A DNA stretch of 64,000 nucleotides, taken from Ceriagrion tenellum. Taxonomy: Eukaryota; Arthropoda; Insecta; Odonata; Coenagrionidae. How positions within the stretch are numbered: the first letter of the stretch is position 1; every line of letters begins with the position of its first letter. The notes under the pieces are model-generated. The model searched no databases. It saw only the letters and a list, made by a program, of their open reading frames with translations, and was not told the origin of the DNA. The stretch lies in NCBI GenBank assembly GCA_963169105.1, contig OY720639.1, positions 124,517,117-124,581,116 on the forward strand. The letters are read 5' to 3'. The translations under genes were made by a program, and so were the position numbers. This document shows, piece by piece, positions 1 to 14,500 of the stretch.

Positions 1-1498
1 GGTAAAAAGTTTCTTTTTGGGTGGAATAGCTAGACTAATGATTAATTTTTTATGCTTAATGTTTCTCAAGGTATAAAATTCGTATACTTATAAGCAGGTA
101 CTTTTTAACGAGAATTGGGACGTTGGGACTGTATTTCAGTCCCTGGTTTTTCTTACTGCTGATTCTGTAGTCTAAAAAGTTACAATTTTAGTGAAACTAG
201 AAAGAGTTGACTACGGAAAAAATTCTTAAAATTTAGACACAATTTAATAAAATTATCGCAGGTCTACTGGAAACTGTTTTCAAAGTTAAATGCAAAGATA
301 ACTGCCTCCGTATGCAGAAACTAGCGGCTCGTTTTGGGAATTTCATCCAAGTCCCCAGGGAGTTTATACTCTCAGTCACAACATAAAACTTCATGGCGAT
401 ACGTCGTGTGGGGAGAAGGAAGAGGGAAAAAATAAATTCTTGCTCGAGTAACTGAAGAAGAGGATATTTTTGGTCAGAGAGAAGAGAGGAAGCATAAAGA
501 TTGCACATAAGGTGTGGGGAGTGTCCGAAAGAGAGGGAGGCCGGGAGAGCGTAGGGTGGGGAGCAGGTTTAGAGGGGCGTCGCATATGAAAAGAAGAAGG
601 TGCAGGCTGAGAAGAGTACGTCATAAGAAACATTGGGAGCGGCCTCGGTTTGGGTGGAATTTGTGGGAAGGGTTGTCCGAGTAACATGGTTGGATAAGCG
701 GACACTGGGGTCGGTTGCGCTGACGGAGCATATCCTCAGCGCATCTGATTCTATCCTTCGACTCACTTGCTTCCAGATCGGCAATTTTTTTATCCATCTC
801 CCACAGCCCTGCTTCAATCTAGAGCCGATTTCTACAGCGTGAGGACACCATTCTTCCTTCCATCTTGATCCAAAGCTGTGACTCATGCTTCTTACTGGTG
901 TACTTTGCTTACGAACTCTGAGTCAGGGCTTAAGAGGGGTGGTGGTAGAACCCTGATGGTGTGGATACCACCAGCCATCATTTTTCCTTACATGTGGAAT
1001 CGAAAGGTTATGCAAACGCTAATTTCAAACCACTCATCCATTGAAAATTTCGTATCAAATGTAACGCTTTAAATTTAATCCCTTATTCATGGATATTGTA
1101 GCTGTTTCTGAGGAATCATCCGATCTATTATTTACTACCCAATATAGTGACTATAATTAACTTGTACCCCATAGAGCAATAACCAGGTTTATAATTATTA
1201 AAAGTCTATAAAGTATGGAAATTAATTTTACAGCTGGAAGTATAGGCTCCAGGAGTAAGCGGAAAGAACCATTTAAATGTAGCGCATTAATATTTTAATA
1301 ACTCAAATCGAGCAATAAACGGAACAATATATACAATATAAGTTAATGCAGAAAAAATGGAAAACCAATACCCTTTAAGCAGTTCTCGTGTTATAACCTA
1401 GCCGTTTAAGGCGTCTTGGACTGATCCTTATATTGAAATTCCGGAAGCCTAAAACACCTTTTTCCTTGAAGTTCAAAGAAATGCATGGGGAAAAGGAT
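1..1498. other. AT-rich non-coding stretch
   Basis: I see no recognisable gene here. The only open frames are short, overlap each other on both strands around 390-890, and have no domain signature. Positions 400-620 are purine-rich on the + strand (many GAGAAG/GAGGGA runs), which accounts for the Pro/Ser-rich frames read from the minus strand. Confidence 0.6.
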
Positions 1499-1610
1499 AC
1501 CTCAGTAGTTTAACTAGCTTAAGAACTCGACGTGATACCAATCAATCGGGGTTCGAGTCCCGGTCAAGGTGAACAAGGTCCTGACTTTTTCTCGATGAAA
1601 TTTTACATAC
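1499..1610 (+). repeat. decayed tRNA-derived SINE
   Basis: Positions 1499-1571 read like a degraded tRNA. There is an A-box-like part (CAGTAGTTTAACTAGC), and at about 1550-1566 a T-arm with a good polymerase III B box (GGGTTCGAGTCCCGG), closed by CAAGGTG opposite the 5' ACCTCAG. A T-rich segment with TTTTTCTCGATGAAATTTTAC follows, resembling the tail (TTTTTTCTCTGTGGAATTT) of better preserved SINEs near 29.5 and 31.1 kb. The anticodon arm is scrambled, so it is a retroposed relic and not a tRNA gene. It is probably an old member of the same family. Confidence 0.65.
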
Positions 1611-2819
1611 ATTATCGCGTCATTGGAATTTATTACTCAATTTTCTCGATGGAATGTATATAAACTTACAGGTGGCTTCGTAATGTCAATTTCATGGCTA
1701 AACACATCACTTAGAAGATTGAGAAGAGAGATTTTGAGGGCATCATAGATTTTCAGATATTTGGTTTACCCCGAAAATCTTACAAAAGCTAGCTTTAAAG
1801 ATAATTTTAATTAAATAGCTCGTGAAAGTTTTCATAAGTATTTATTCCTCTAAGCATGATTAGTAATTTTCTTAAAAGTCTCCAAAAATGGTTTACTTCT
1901 AATAAGTTAGAGTTTTTATGGGAAGTTTTATTTACATTAGGAATACGATTACTTGGAGAAATATCACATAAACATGAAATTTGGAGAAAGCCCTTGCATG
2001 GACAAAGACCCCTACGACAATTATCGTCACTTAATGTGTGTTGATGAGTCCATTATTGCTTGTTAACTGCGGCATTCTACAAGTGCATGCATATAATGAA
2101 AACAGAATTTTTTTATGAAAAACTCATCCAATAGGTAACTATAATGTTTTGGTTGCCGAAACTGATTAATCAACACGTATTATAAAATATCTATCTAGCA
2201 CCGGCCAAGTCATTTTCTATTCTTTCCGGTGTCTCATTACATTTATCTGCGCTTTTATGCGATATCAGAGCGTATTAGTGAATGGAGAAAGGATATAAAA
2301 ACAAAATGCATAGTATTACTGCGCAAGTGCCTGAAGAAAAACTGCTAATGCTGCTCGCATCGTATAAAAATTATCTGGAGAATAATTTTTAATCTTTAAT
2401 AAGGTTAGGTGACTTATCTGGTAGTGTGAATATGATTTTATTAATTGATTAATAATACTATTCAACAAAATTCGGTACGCGAATAATTTTGGGGAATAGA
2501 GTGAAATGAATCGTTCATTAATATTTTTTGATGAAGCAAAGTAGCAGCAGCATTTATCTCAAGCCCTCAAGTCATCGGTCAATATTAATGCTTAAAAATA
2601 TAGGTCAGCCGCCGGCTTCATAAGTATGAGGGAGTGTTTCACTCACTGGAAATCAAACCCAGAGAGATAATGTTTTTGTTTATTCCAATACCTCTTATCT
2701 GTTACAGGAAAGGATACCATTCTGGCCGTCTGCCTTGAGCTCCTCCCCTTTAAACGTAAAAAATATAAACCTAAACTGACTCTCAATCAATCACAAACAC
2801 GGTCGTATCTAAAGCCATC
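1611..2819. other. AT-rich non-coding stretch
   Basis: No gene is recognised. A T-arm-like segment around 2645-2670 (on the minus strand, CTGGGTTTGATTTCCAG) might be another very old tRNA-derived fragment, but it has no convincing A box. Confidence 0.5.
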
Positions 2820-2955
2820 AATCTTCCGATTCACTCTTGCGATCTTATTTCGGTCCCGCGTCCCATCTCTCGTCCCGTCCCTCTCCAACTCCCTTCTCTT
2901 CTCAACCCCGCCCTCCCGTCGTCATCTACTCTCCTACTCCACCTCCATCTCGTAT
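2820..2955 (+). repeat. pyrimidine-rich block
   Basis: A short interval almost entirely of C and T on the + strand, with many CTCCC and CCGTC runs, lies inside AT-rich DNA. It is the first of a series of similar strand-biased blocks in the window. It has no coding signature. Confidence 0.7.
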
Positions 2956-5900
2956 AATTTTTATGTTGTACTTGCTAATTTTTTTTAGTTTTGATTTAGT
3001 AAAATATTTTTTTTAATTCTCTACTGTATACGAAATTATTACTTTAAACGCCAAATTACTCAATTTTAAATGCAAATCTTTTTTTACAGACTTCACCATC
3101 GTCGTAACGCATTATTCGCGATTCTGATTTCAATGAAAGTGCTTTACGTTTATCTTCGCAGATGGAGAGGTAGTTTAGTTTCACCTTATTTTGAAGTTAC
3201 ACGTTGTACCAAGGTTTTGGGATCAATACTGTTCAACAATAAGTCACCATTTTCTATTACAAATTCTCTTCCCTTATAACAGACCAGTTTGCCATTTCAA
3301 GTGACATGCATTTAGTAGTTATGTTCTTTTTTCCTTAAATGTATACTGTCCTCCTAAAGCTTCATATAGTACTTCTCTTATTTCTTCCGTTAGCTGGAAA
3401 TTGTATAAATAAAAACATTGAAATTGCAGCCATGTAAAGTGCTGTGTGATAAAATAATTGTGAAAATTTCCAAGTTAATTCAGTTTATCAAATTATATAT
3501 CGAAAATTTACCGAGTTTCCTGAGTGTATATGTTTGGCACCAACATTTGGTTGCATGTGTTAAGCTTTTCACAAGATAAGTTGCATAAGTACATAAAGTT
3601 GCGTAAGTTAAGTAGATATTATTAATGCGTCATCTGATTTGTTGTACGAGCCTCTGATTAGGTAATATTTGCATCGGATAACGAGTACAGAAAGAAAGAC
3701 AAAAAGGAAGTAATACTTGACGGCAAAAATATACTATAATATTGGCAGTCACACCCACCAATGATAAATTGCTTCTGTTAATTTGCCAACATAACTACAT
3801 GATTTGTTTATAAGTCTAGTAAAATCAAGGAATGATTTGAAATCAGGCAATTATTGCCGCATGTTTAACTTAGTATGCACATCTGTCGGTTATTGATATT
3901 GATAGTTCGTTTTAAACTGTGTGTCGCAATATAGAGCTGTCATCTAAGTTACCGTCTCCTTTTCTTATTAAAGTAAAGGCTCTAAGTTTTAACCTCTGTT
4001 TTTCATAAAATTATTGGTGGAATTTTATTGGCCCAGAGAATATTATGTATATAAATATAACCATTGTAGCCAGCCATTGGATAATCTGCTAATTTCCTAT
4101 TTACTTCATTACGACTCTCATTTTAATTTTTATCAAGCTGTTTACTTCTCTCTTACGTGACATTTAACATATTTTTCGGAATATGAAGTTGATATTTGCA
4201 AATGTTAGTATAATAATGTATTTGATGTTTTCATCTGGAGTTCTATCCCCGGAAAATATTAGCTGACTAATTCCAAAATATCACAATCCGATTTTGGATT
4301 AAGTATAAATGAAAACGAACTCGGGAGAAGAAACTGATGGAAAACATTTCCGAGTGGGACCAAAAATGGAATACGTCGAGAAAATTACAAAGCCGGAAAT
4401 TAAATCTGTGGAAATTAAGTGGTAGACTGGAAGCAGAAATGATTGTAATAGTGTAACGATACTAATATATCATGTTTATCAAAAAAGAGACCAATTTTTT
4501 AAAATTAAATATGTATCATATATTTATTTCATGGCCCCATCATACCCCCCTGCGCGAAAATAACAACTGAGGAATGCGACTCCGGTTACGAACCTATTGT
4601 GGTGAATATCTATACCTCCTCATCATTTTCTTTTCAACATTTCCCTTTTCCCTTTTTTATGCATTTTTTCGATGTATTTTCTTCGTCTCATTTTTAAGCT
4701 GCCGACCAATACATTCCACCCACTTTAGAATTTTGTGTTCAATTCCCCCCACCCCATTATCTTTCATTTCCATTTCATCTTATATCTCTTTTGTGTTGCC
4801 TTAAAACAGTTGCTGCTACATTCCAGACTCAACTCTCTGGATCTCTGATTCTCATTTCTGGCTCCGTTTAACCCTCGATCACTATGCCTTCCCCGGTTCA
4901 GCCAATCGCGCGCTCTATTTCACCTCCATTTTAGTTCCTGAATGGCACGCCAGGGGGAATATAGGCTCACCCGGTTCGACTGCTCACTGTCTGGCGTGAT
5001 TGAATAGAGTTTAAGTTTAATTGGCGTCCATTTCCAATCCTTCAACAATCGAACTGGTGGAAAAATAGTAGTCTGCTCCCTTTCTTTTTTTGTTCATTTG
5101 CTCCGAAGCTTAATTGGCGAGCTCGGGCCTTATTTGAGCCCATCCACGTGGTGCACTTCATGGTGCGGCCCTCATTCCACCCTTCTCGTTTTTCGAAAAG
5201 CGAAAAATAATACGAAAATAATTTTGTTCTCTCGAAACTCAGAGCATTATTATCACCCAGTAGATGACGCAGTTTAACGGGGTAATTTCTGGTGGAATTA
5301 AACGTAATACACGCGCTTCTGTAATTGCTCCAATTTTTGAGAAAAAAAGGAGATGGAAAGGGAACGGGGTTGATTTCATCCACAGATAAATCCCTATACC
5401 CTTTTTTTGTAACCTATTTCGTCATGTGCTACCCTTAATTAATGTGAAGTGTGCTCGGTCCCTATATGTTTTTGTTCCCTTGATCTGGATTGCATTTAAC
5501 AATGACCTGCGCTTCGTTTTGATAAGAGGAAAATAGTGATTAGGCGAAATTGATTTGGTTGGAAGGATACTTGGAAGCGAATGAATTCGCATTTTGGCGA
5601 ATGAAAATATATATTTATCTCGCGTAAAAACCTTCCTTTAAAATGCGCGTCGTCCCAAATCCTATTATTCAAGGTATAAATTAATATTATACTCAATAAA
5701 GTCAGCCTAACATTTGAAAGCCGCTGATGATTTTGTTCATGTCCCAATTTCATGAAAGTCTTGGTTTTATCGATGCAGCAATTGGCCACAACAATACTAC
5801 GGATAGCCTAGTAGGTACTGTGGGTAGTAGAGAAAAAAGTCTGCGGATATTAAGCTCCAGGGTAAGTACCAGAAACCTTTAATCTATAATTAGAGTAGGT

Positions 5901-7679
5901 ATTTCTTTAGCAAGTGGCATGATTTGTATAATGGTACCATTTTTTATATTAGGACAAATATATACCTGCACGTAACACACATAATGGGATCACCGACTCT
6001 TTTACTTCAAAAAACAGCCCTGCTATCGATTTTTCTATCATTCGGTACGATTCGAGCCTGTTTTAAGGACTCCCAAAATGGTACGACTGGATCAGTTATG
6101 CAACAATGTTAGAGGAATAAGTTATAAGTGTACTTATTTCACGAAACTGTTTAGCGCAATAATGAATTCACGTTGAGGCGAGTCGTTATTTTGCTGCTAG
6201 CTTCAATTGAGTTTGTTTGGAAAAGGTCTTATAGGCAAAGTAGAATTAAGAGTAAAAGAATATATTGATATTCCCTTTAATGGCCGGAGCCTAAATAAAG
6301 GAAGGGCAACTTTATAACTCTGGGTGATTATTTTAGTTTATCTTTCGGTGCGAATAAAGCACATTTTGGTTAAAGAAGCTGTTACTCTTCGTGTGAGCCT
6401 TACGAAGAACCCCGGACGAAGGAGCTGAAGAGGATTCATTCTCTGGTGTATTTCCACTCCATCTTGAACAATGAACTAGTGTTTGTGACCAAGAATCATA
6501 ATTTAGTAAGATTTCTTTCGTTAACTTAAATAAATTGAGGTCAAGAAAAACTTTCACCAGCGTTCAGGAAGTGTAAATTTGGATGTAAAAACATCGGGAT
6601 GGGAGCAGCTGTAAATTTGGAGGCTAAACGTAAGGCTAAGTATGCTCAAGCAAGAATCTGGCTCATGAGAAAGTTTCAGATCGTCGGAGAGAATATGACC
6701 TACTCCTGTTATTTAGCAGACCAAAGTAAAGACTTTTTGAACTTACCAATAATATATACATAATTTATAGTACATGGTGTGTTCATTGATTATCTCTCCT
6801 ATAGTTTTTCCGATCGCGAGGATATTAAAAACGTCTTTTTAGCATATTATTGACTTTTTCCGATTTTTTCTCCGTATATAAATTTTTGTTCATCTCTTCT
6901 TGTTATTTTTTTATCCTTGTTTGTCTTTCATCTCAGATTCATATTCTTAGAATTCTTCTGTGCAATGCTTACTCAAGCTGCATTCTATCCTTTCCCCGTT
7001 GCCGCACACTTCCTTATTGGTTTTAGGGAAAAGATTACTTTCTTCCAAGTCATTGATTTCCTTACACCCATACGAGAGAGCAAGAAATAATTGCATGAAA
7101 ATACCTCACCCTTTATGCTTTCACTCACCAAATACTAATTTTAATTCCTCTTAAATTTTTTGTGGCTAGGTTTCACACCTTTTCCTGCTTCTTGCTCTGG
7201 CAGAGATTTGGTTGCTATTGGACATTAAGAATTTGATAATCTACATTGTTTTACGCATTGCGCGATTCTTATTGGTACAATATTATGGTTCATAAACACT
7301 TCCTGAAATTAAAACTATGATTTCTAATAAACTTTAAAAGATATTTCTTTGAACAAGATATGGGAAAGAGTACTTGAAGTAATAAAAATGTCTTGAAGCT
7401 CGTTAGACATCAATAAAAAGTAGATAATAACCGGTGGTATTAGAAAACAACTGTTCTGTATTAGGCCGATAAAAGAATATTTTATGCTTTCATATGTTAT
7501 ATTAGGGCTTTTTCAATAATTCAACGGTTTAATGCGACAGTTGACTTTCGTACAGACCTGGAACTGTCCGCTTTTTCTCAATCGATGCCATGAATCTCGT
7601 ATTAAAAATATCAGCATATCCGGTTTATATCTTCAATTCCGGCATACTGACGCACCCTGCCACGCATCAAAGCAACGAC
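2956..7679. other. AT-rich non-coding stretch
   Basis: No gene, RNA or element was recognised across this interval. Open frames are below about 115 codons and show no motif. Positions 4625-4800 are T/C-rich without being as extreme as the other pyrimidine blocks. Confidence 0.55.
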
Positions 7680-8240
7680 TCCTAAGGTGACACGTTGGCG
7701 TAGATGTAGATCAGGTCACTCCGCGTGCACCTAATGCTCTTTGTGCTGGCACCGTCGGAGCGCAGGAGTCCATTTTGCTTCCTCCGGAGAGGATGACCGG
7801 GGTTCGATTCACCTTGGACGGGAGGCCGTAGGGAGTGAATGTGCACGTAGAGCGCGGGTGAGGGCATTTGCATGTCTGCCCCGCGCATTCTCCGTGCGCC
7901 AACCTTTCACCAAACCCCGCGCCTGATTCCCTGTGTGTGTCGGTCTCTCTCCCCCAATCGCCTTCCATTAGCGCCACCCAATACGTACCTTGCCTGCCCA
8001 CCGCCCGTAAGACAAACCACCCACCCGAATGCCCTCGCATACCTCCCGGCCCACACGCCGCGCGCCCCACCGCCTGCCCACCTCGGAATCGATCAACGTC
8101 AAACGCGTAGGTCGCCCAACAACCCCCTCCCCCTCTCTCCATCCCACCGACCGCACCAAACCAGGGGTGCGTATTGGACGCATTCGCTGCACGATTCACT
8201 CTCTGGTTGCGTGGCGACAAAAAAAGAAATCCGCATAGGC
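7680..8240. other. GC- and CpG-rich block with pyrimidine-rich core
   Basis: This roughly 560-bp interval is much richer in G+C and CpG than its surroundings (for example 7720-7900 and 8030-8110), and 7930-8150 is C-rich on the + strand. Several overlapping frames of up to 175 codons exist on both strands, which is what a GC-rich, stop-poor interval produces; none shows a domain. It could be a CpG-rich regulatory island or an old repeat. A B-box-like segment (CCGGGGTTCGATTCACC, about 7797-7813) hints at a tRNA-derived component, without an obvious A box. Confidence 0.4.
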
Positions 8241-9760
8241 TTTCGAGATGTGATTTGCGGTGTCATTTCAGTTGCCGACCCTGCCCGAATTGTGATTGAT
8301 AGGACGCGAGTTGGTGGATCGTTCTTAATATATCATTTGTTGTACCGAAAATATCTCTCACAAGGATTAATTTTAATCTACATAAACCCTTCGAATTAAT
8401 GTGGGAGGGTTCGACTACCATGAAAAAGCATTAGAATAGGGGAATGTAAATTATAAAATAGTAAGGTTGGAAAGTGAAATATATGAATACGGAGTATCAT
8501 AGTAGTGCACTCCACTTTTCATGTAGTCGTTAATAATTCGTTGGAAGGAGGAAATCTAATACCAGTCTAGTAAGAAAGTGTATATATTCTATTATATCAA
8601 TTTTGTCAGTTATCCAAATGTAGAGTGGCTGTTTAAATATTACGCTTTGAAACCCAATCCCTTGATTGGTTGACAGTAGCCCTCAATTCTGGCCTGTCCC
8701 CTGCTTTGTCCTTTAATTATATGCAGGTTTTTTATTAATATGTTATTTAAGTTGTCATCTTTTTTTGCCCCTTGGTTGCCTATAGCTGATTTCGATTCTA
8801 TTTTCTATCCAAGTATGTTTCTTACAAATTTTTCTTGTTTCGCAGTATGATTTATTTATTCATTTTTGATCCCATTACCTCCTTTGATCCTCAGCTTCCA
8901 TCTCGAGCTACCAGTTTTTAAATCTACTATTCCCTTCAATCCATGCTTTCCAATAGTCCGCGTATATGTGTCATAAAGCGCAAGTGCCGAACAGTATCCA
9001 TTTTTGTCGTGACTATGAAAAAGGATACTTCTATACCATTTTATTTATCCTAAATAAAATAGTTTCCAATAGTTATACAAACGTCTACGTCAGCGACTTC
9101 CGCTTGAATTTGTAAATTGGCTTGAGCATCACCTGTGTATTGTTTTGAAGGTCATTACCGAGAATCATGATGCTCAAAACAGTGATCTCAGTCGTGTATG
9201 TAAATACTATTGGCATAAATCTGCTTTTGTTCTAATTCTTGGCATACCCTTGAATACCTCATGGGCCATCGAGTAGGAGCCGAATATTTATGCGATTTCT
9301 TCTAATTTGTCTCTATTTAAGGATTTTTTGATACTGAAGAATTTAACCGTTGTAGAGTGTAAAACTAGTGTGTCACTGCTCGGTAATTAATTTATTTGAT
9401 GAAATTTAACAACGATACGCATGAACCTTGCCCCTGTTGTCTACGGGTATGAGAACTGGTTGTATTTACAATTTATGCATGTTTCTCAATGAAAAATTTG
9501 TTATTCTAAAATATAAGGTCGAACCATCTGCCTTATAATTAATCATTTATCATTTGTGGAGCGATGATATGTAAAGAACACCCGGGTAATATTGCTGCTC
9601 GTTAAGTTGCGACACAAAACCACGACTGAGGGTAATTTAAAAGCCTGCTAACCACGGAGTAAACATATGGATCTTTAATATGGATTTTTTATGCAAAAAA
9701 ATCCGATATTGCCTCTCGACTCCCATGCTCTGGAGAACACGCGAGACGAACCCTGATTCA
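8241..9760. other. AT-rich non-coding stretch
   Basis: Nothing was recognised in this interval; open frames are short and without motifs. Confidence 0.55.
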
Positions 9761-10480
9761 TCGCGTTTTTTGTGCTGTTTTATTATACACTTCGAAAATC
9801 CACTTCCTTTAAACCTCCTCCCTCACACTGTCCTACCTCTCGTCTCACGATCCTCTTTTATTTCCCCCTACATATTTTTCAGTTCCGGGACGAAGTGGCT
9901 TTTCCGCGCGAGCTTTTCTGCCTCCATACACGCGTCTTTTTAGCAGTCCGCACGCGTCCGTTCTCATCACACACATTCACCTCCCCCGCCTCTTCCAAAC
10001 ATGCTCAACCCGAAATCCCTACCCCTGCAGTGCCTGCTACGCTTCCCCTCCGATTCTTGCCCCCCCCTCATTCCCTCCTACTCTCTCCGCAGATTCACTG
10101 CCCCCTTCCTCTTCCGGCCATCCCTTCCCCCGGAGTCTTCTTTCCTCCCCCCTCGAAACTTCCCCCCGCCCCGTTAAACCCTACCCCAACTCCCCACGTA
10201 TCCCACCAGTCTGGTCCTTCTATCTATCGCAATCTGGGCTCAATAAATCACTTTGACCTCCGCATTCCCTCCCCTCTCGCCATCCTCCCCCTCACCCGCC
10301 ATTCTTCCTTTTTCCCTCTTGCTTTACTCCTCTTTCCATTTCTCTTCTTTCCTCCTCTCTTTCATTCTCTCTCTCTCTCTGCATGTGCTTCCATCTCCTC
10401 TTTATCGTCCCCCCCTTCGTCGTATTTTTTTCCGTCAATACTCTTTCCTCTCTTCACACCTTTTCATTTCAACCGTCTGT
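9761..10480 (+). repeat. long pyrimidine-rich block
   Basis: About 700 bp dominated by C and T on the + strand, including a (CT)n run near 10367-10381. A 283-codon open frame crosses it, but its product would be Pro/Ser/Leu/Phe-rich low-complexity sequence, and the other two forward frames are also open for long stretches. That is expected when the stop-codon purines are missing. I therefore treat it as low-complexity DNA and not as a gene. Confidence 0.75.
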
Positions 10481-11279
10481 CGAGGGGATCCGGTCGTTGC
10501 GTTTGCTTTATCATGGGTTCTCATCCTGATGGTCTAGTTTTGAATCCTTGCAGTGGCGTAGATTTATATTGTGAGATCGCGATTCATGTTTTGGAGACCT
10601 TCGGTGATCCTGTCCAGCGCTAAACTCCATTCGTCCTGTTGGAATGAAAGTTAAACTATTTCCCCTCTGGTGCATTATTTTTATAGGGTACTGCAATAGG
10701 CAACTTTTAATTCTCTCATAATCTCCTTATTTTTTCACCATTCATTTTTTTATTTGTTTTCATTTGTTTGCTTTAACTGGCATATTTGAATTATCTGGTG
10801 CATGTAAGTAAGAGCATGCTATTTCAACCGCAGGGTTTTCTTCCACCCCTTCCTCCATTCTTCAAATACTTCTTTCACTGACAACCCATCTTTATAGGCG
10901 TCAATGGCTTGTCCTGATGTCACTCGTCAGTCACTCTTTAGAAAAACAATTCTTCCATTTGTTATTACGATGAATTCTGGTACTAAGGGCAGTACATTTC
11001 AGAAGCTGAAATATTTATAGTGGACTGTGCAATAATTGCTATATAGTAATTTTATACATGTGGGCCATATTATTTAAAGCTTGAAAAACATGAAGATGTC
11101 GTATCATGAATGAGCAATAAATATGAAATTGGAAGAGAGAAAAACAGAAAAGGGAATCTCACGAAGGGCGAGAAAAAATGCTGGCTGACTTACTTAGCCG
11201 CTCGAATACTCGGCCTAGGATAAAACAGTCTGGGTGCTCTACTCTGAGAAGGTGAAATGAGTTAGAGAGCAAGTGCTAG
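10481..11279. other. non-coding stretch
   Basis: No recognisable gene or element. Confidence 0.5.
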
Positions 11280-11560
11280 CTCCTTGAAACATCCTCCGTC
11301 GGTTAGCAGAAACCGATTAGATCCAAAAAATCACCCAACAATTTTTCTTCTTGCATCACACCATCCACGTCTTTTCTTCCCTTCAACTTTCCGCGTTCGC
11401 TCCACACTCGCTTCTTCTACACTTTCCTTTGAGGCATTTTTGGACATCAATCCTCACTCCCCTCTCATCACGCAGCAAACCCTTTCATCCCATCCATCTT
11501 TCGGCACCTTTATTCCCCACCACTCTTCCTCTTTTCCTTAAAAAACCCATTCTGCCACGT
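11280..11560 (+). repeat. pyrimidine-rich block
   Basis: C+T-rich on the + strand, with overlapping open frames of 82-85 codons that are low-complexity by-products. It belongs to the same series as the blocks at 9.8-10.5 and 15.4 kb. Confidence 0.65.
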
Positions 11561-14500
11561 TTGTATATTCTTTCCCCTTCCCAGCTGGCGTCCCGCTAGG
11601 GTTTGGTGGCCTGGTACTTGTACTGGTTTCTTTCGAGGCGACACTGGTACCTAAGTCTCTCCCGTTACGTTTGATGATCACGAGAGTTAGTGGGTAGACC
11701 TTTAAAACAGCGAGGTTGGACGTAGTTCATACAAAATAGGAAAAATTTCGTCTCTGATGAGCAGGAGGATATAGCGTTAATGTAGTTGTGCGTGACCACT
11801 TGTTGTCCTGGGATGGAATTTTGCTAACTCGGCAAAAAATCCACAATTGGATCTAAATTACTCTTCCGCCAGACCCTGCTATTCGCCCTCATATAAATCC
11901 CTCAAAATGATTTATCGCTTTTGCAAAATATTTTATTTAATATTACCTCTACCAACGGAATTCATCTAAAATAAATATTTGCAATCTTCATGCTCTAGCT
12001 TCTTGATGAGTTCAAATGTGATTTTACTCAGCCTATCCATTTGCTTTATCACCCTCATTTTTACCACTGTCTTTCACACCTCATGATTTTCAAATGGTGA
12101 ATTTAGTTGGGTATTGATATTTATCCCTTGTTTAAACATGAAGCAGTTGGCGATTTTGATGTTTTTTGCGGTGGTTTTGCTAATCTGAATTATTCCATTC
12201 CGTAGGAAAAAAGCTGCTCTGATATCTGCAACAGAATTGTATAGAGATTAACATAGAAAATAAGGTGCATTTTCTAGTAACTCTCATTTTCTATCTATCG
12301 CTCATTTATTGTCAAAACAATAATATATAACGTGCGTACGGCTTGCCAATATTTTTAACGGGGAAACTTAGTCTTGGAAGTTGGTATTTTTGAATTGTGG
12401 CAAGAAGAACATGAAGTTAGAGATGGAAGTATATTAATACGAATTACAATGCACTACTGGGACTTTGGTCAGTAAAGGAATCTTCGTTATGCTACTGATC
12501 TGCTGAGAAGTGAGGCAGAGGAAGGGCTACTACTCCGCTTCGGAGAGGAGTACTGAAATAGAAGGCCTGAGAGCAAATACCTTGGCCACCCAACTGTCGT
12601 CCTACACTGGTTTCCCGAATCCGATAAGACCCGAGTGCCACCCCAACAATTTAGCGTGACTAAATGGGGCCGTGTCGCTGCTGATTCAATTGATACTTAA
12701 ATTAGCAGTGCTGTGGACGCGCTGTGGGTAAGATATAATCTCTATGATTCCGAGAGAAACTTCAACCAAACGATTTTGTATCTTCAGCACTACAGGGTAC
12801 GCCGCTCTTACACTGATTCAAGATTGAGAAGGAACTTCGAGGTCCAATCCGATTCAGCTTCGACTATCTAGTCCAGAGCTGTGTGGAAAACAATCAGTAA
12901 ACAAAAGAACTACCAAAATATCTAATCCATTATAATCGCATCAGAGTTTAGAAAAAAAGTCTTCACTCTCTAAATAAAAATTAGTAATAGTAATTTTATG
13001 TATGCGCTTTCAGATTATGAATAAATGAAAAAGGGGCACTTGGAATTAATTATTGCGAATGAAAATAACCTTAAAATTAAGTTTCTGTTAAATTTTCTGC
13101 CATGTTCTTTTCTATATAGCTTTCTTCGCAGAGAAAGCATATGGAAACTATGAACGCTTCTCCGTAGCATAATTTTGTTATTAATTTAAACAAGTGTCAC
13201 AGTCATTTTTACTTTAATTATCGTTTTAAAAGTTATCTTTAAAAGTTTATTTCTCATGAATTTCAATCTATGTTTGAAAGAAAAATATACTTGCATTTTT
13301 TAAAAGTCATGTACTCATGTACGTGTTTTAATCACTCAAGATTGATTTTTGCAAAAAGCAATTCCTGAAAAAAGTGCCAGTAATGAAGAATTAATTCTTT
13401 TATATAAGACTAATGTCGTGAACCTTTATTAGAATTTAATTAACTATAATAATGGCGTTAATCCACCTAAAAGCTTATGGTTAAGTGGTGGAGTTTATAA
13501 TAAAGCATTTATCATCAAGGATATATTCTCGTTTTACGTTTGTGGTTGGCACTGGAAGGTTACATTTGCTCATATTTTACTCTTAATTTTTATACATTTA
13601 ATTATATATTTCCTTTTACAGCAAAATAAATCATCAAACATAATTTTAACACTTATTTCTTAAAACATTTAATTTAATTTTTCTTATGCAAAGTTTTGAT
13701 GAAAATGCCGTGATCAGGTGAGATGGAAAACTTTTCTCATAACATTACAAGTATTGCATCTGAGGGCCAGCCATTTGAAAATATGAGCTTAGTATTTTGA
13801 ATGGGCGTGTGCATTCAACTTTTAATTTAAATTTGTGTGCCGAATCCGATAGTTTACGAATAAATTGGAAATTATTTGCCAGTGTGCTGGGGACTAATAT
13901 CTATTCGATAGTAAAGTAATGGCATAATTTCCCCTCAGAAATTTCAGCCCCCTTTAAGTTTTCTCATGAAAACCACCACTTCCCATAAAAGAGTCTATTT
14001 AGCACTCTTCATAACTTTGTTCTTCCTTCAAATTGTTCCCTCTTTGACTTTTCAAGGAGCTAGGCCTTCCAAAATTTCGCGCAAACCTCATTCCTTCCTC
14101 AAACCTAGATTTCACTTCCTAATTTGTTGACTTCCCCGTACCTTTACAGCCAGATCTTCATTTTTACTCTTTGCCTTATCCATACCTCAATATACTATCA
14201 TTGGCTCTTCTCTTCTTTGCTGAAGGACCAATTTTTTGAGCGAGACAATAATATGCTCAACGGAATTTCTCATTTCTACAGTTAATTTATTTTTCGTGTC
14301 TTTTCTTTGTATTTTTTCCATATTTTTGTTCAAATAATTCCTTAAAATCCTCTCTCTATTGTAAATTCCTCCTATGCTGATACATTCTCCAATTTTTTTC
14401 CTTGCTTTGGCTGAACAAATTCACTGAAGACCCTCAGAATCCTGAAGCATTCACTCGGACAACTCTGATTTACGCTCAACAAGCGTCCGCTCATGGTACC

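Noticed and set aside
9772..10623. 283-codon open frame
   Set aside because: Low-complexity Pro/Ser/Leu/Phe product of a pyrimidine-rich block; the other forward frames are open too.
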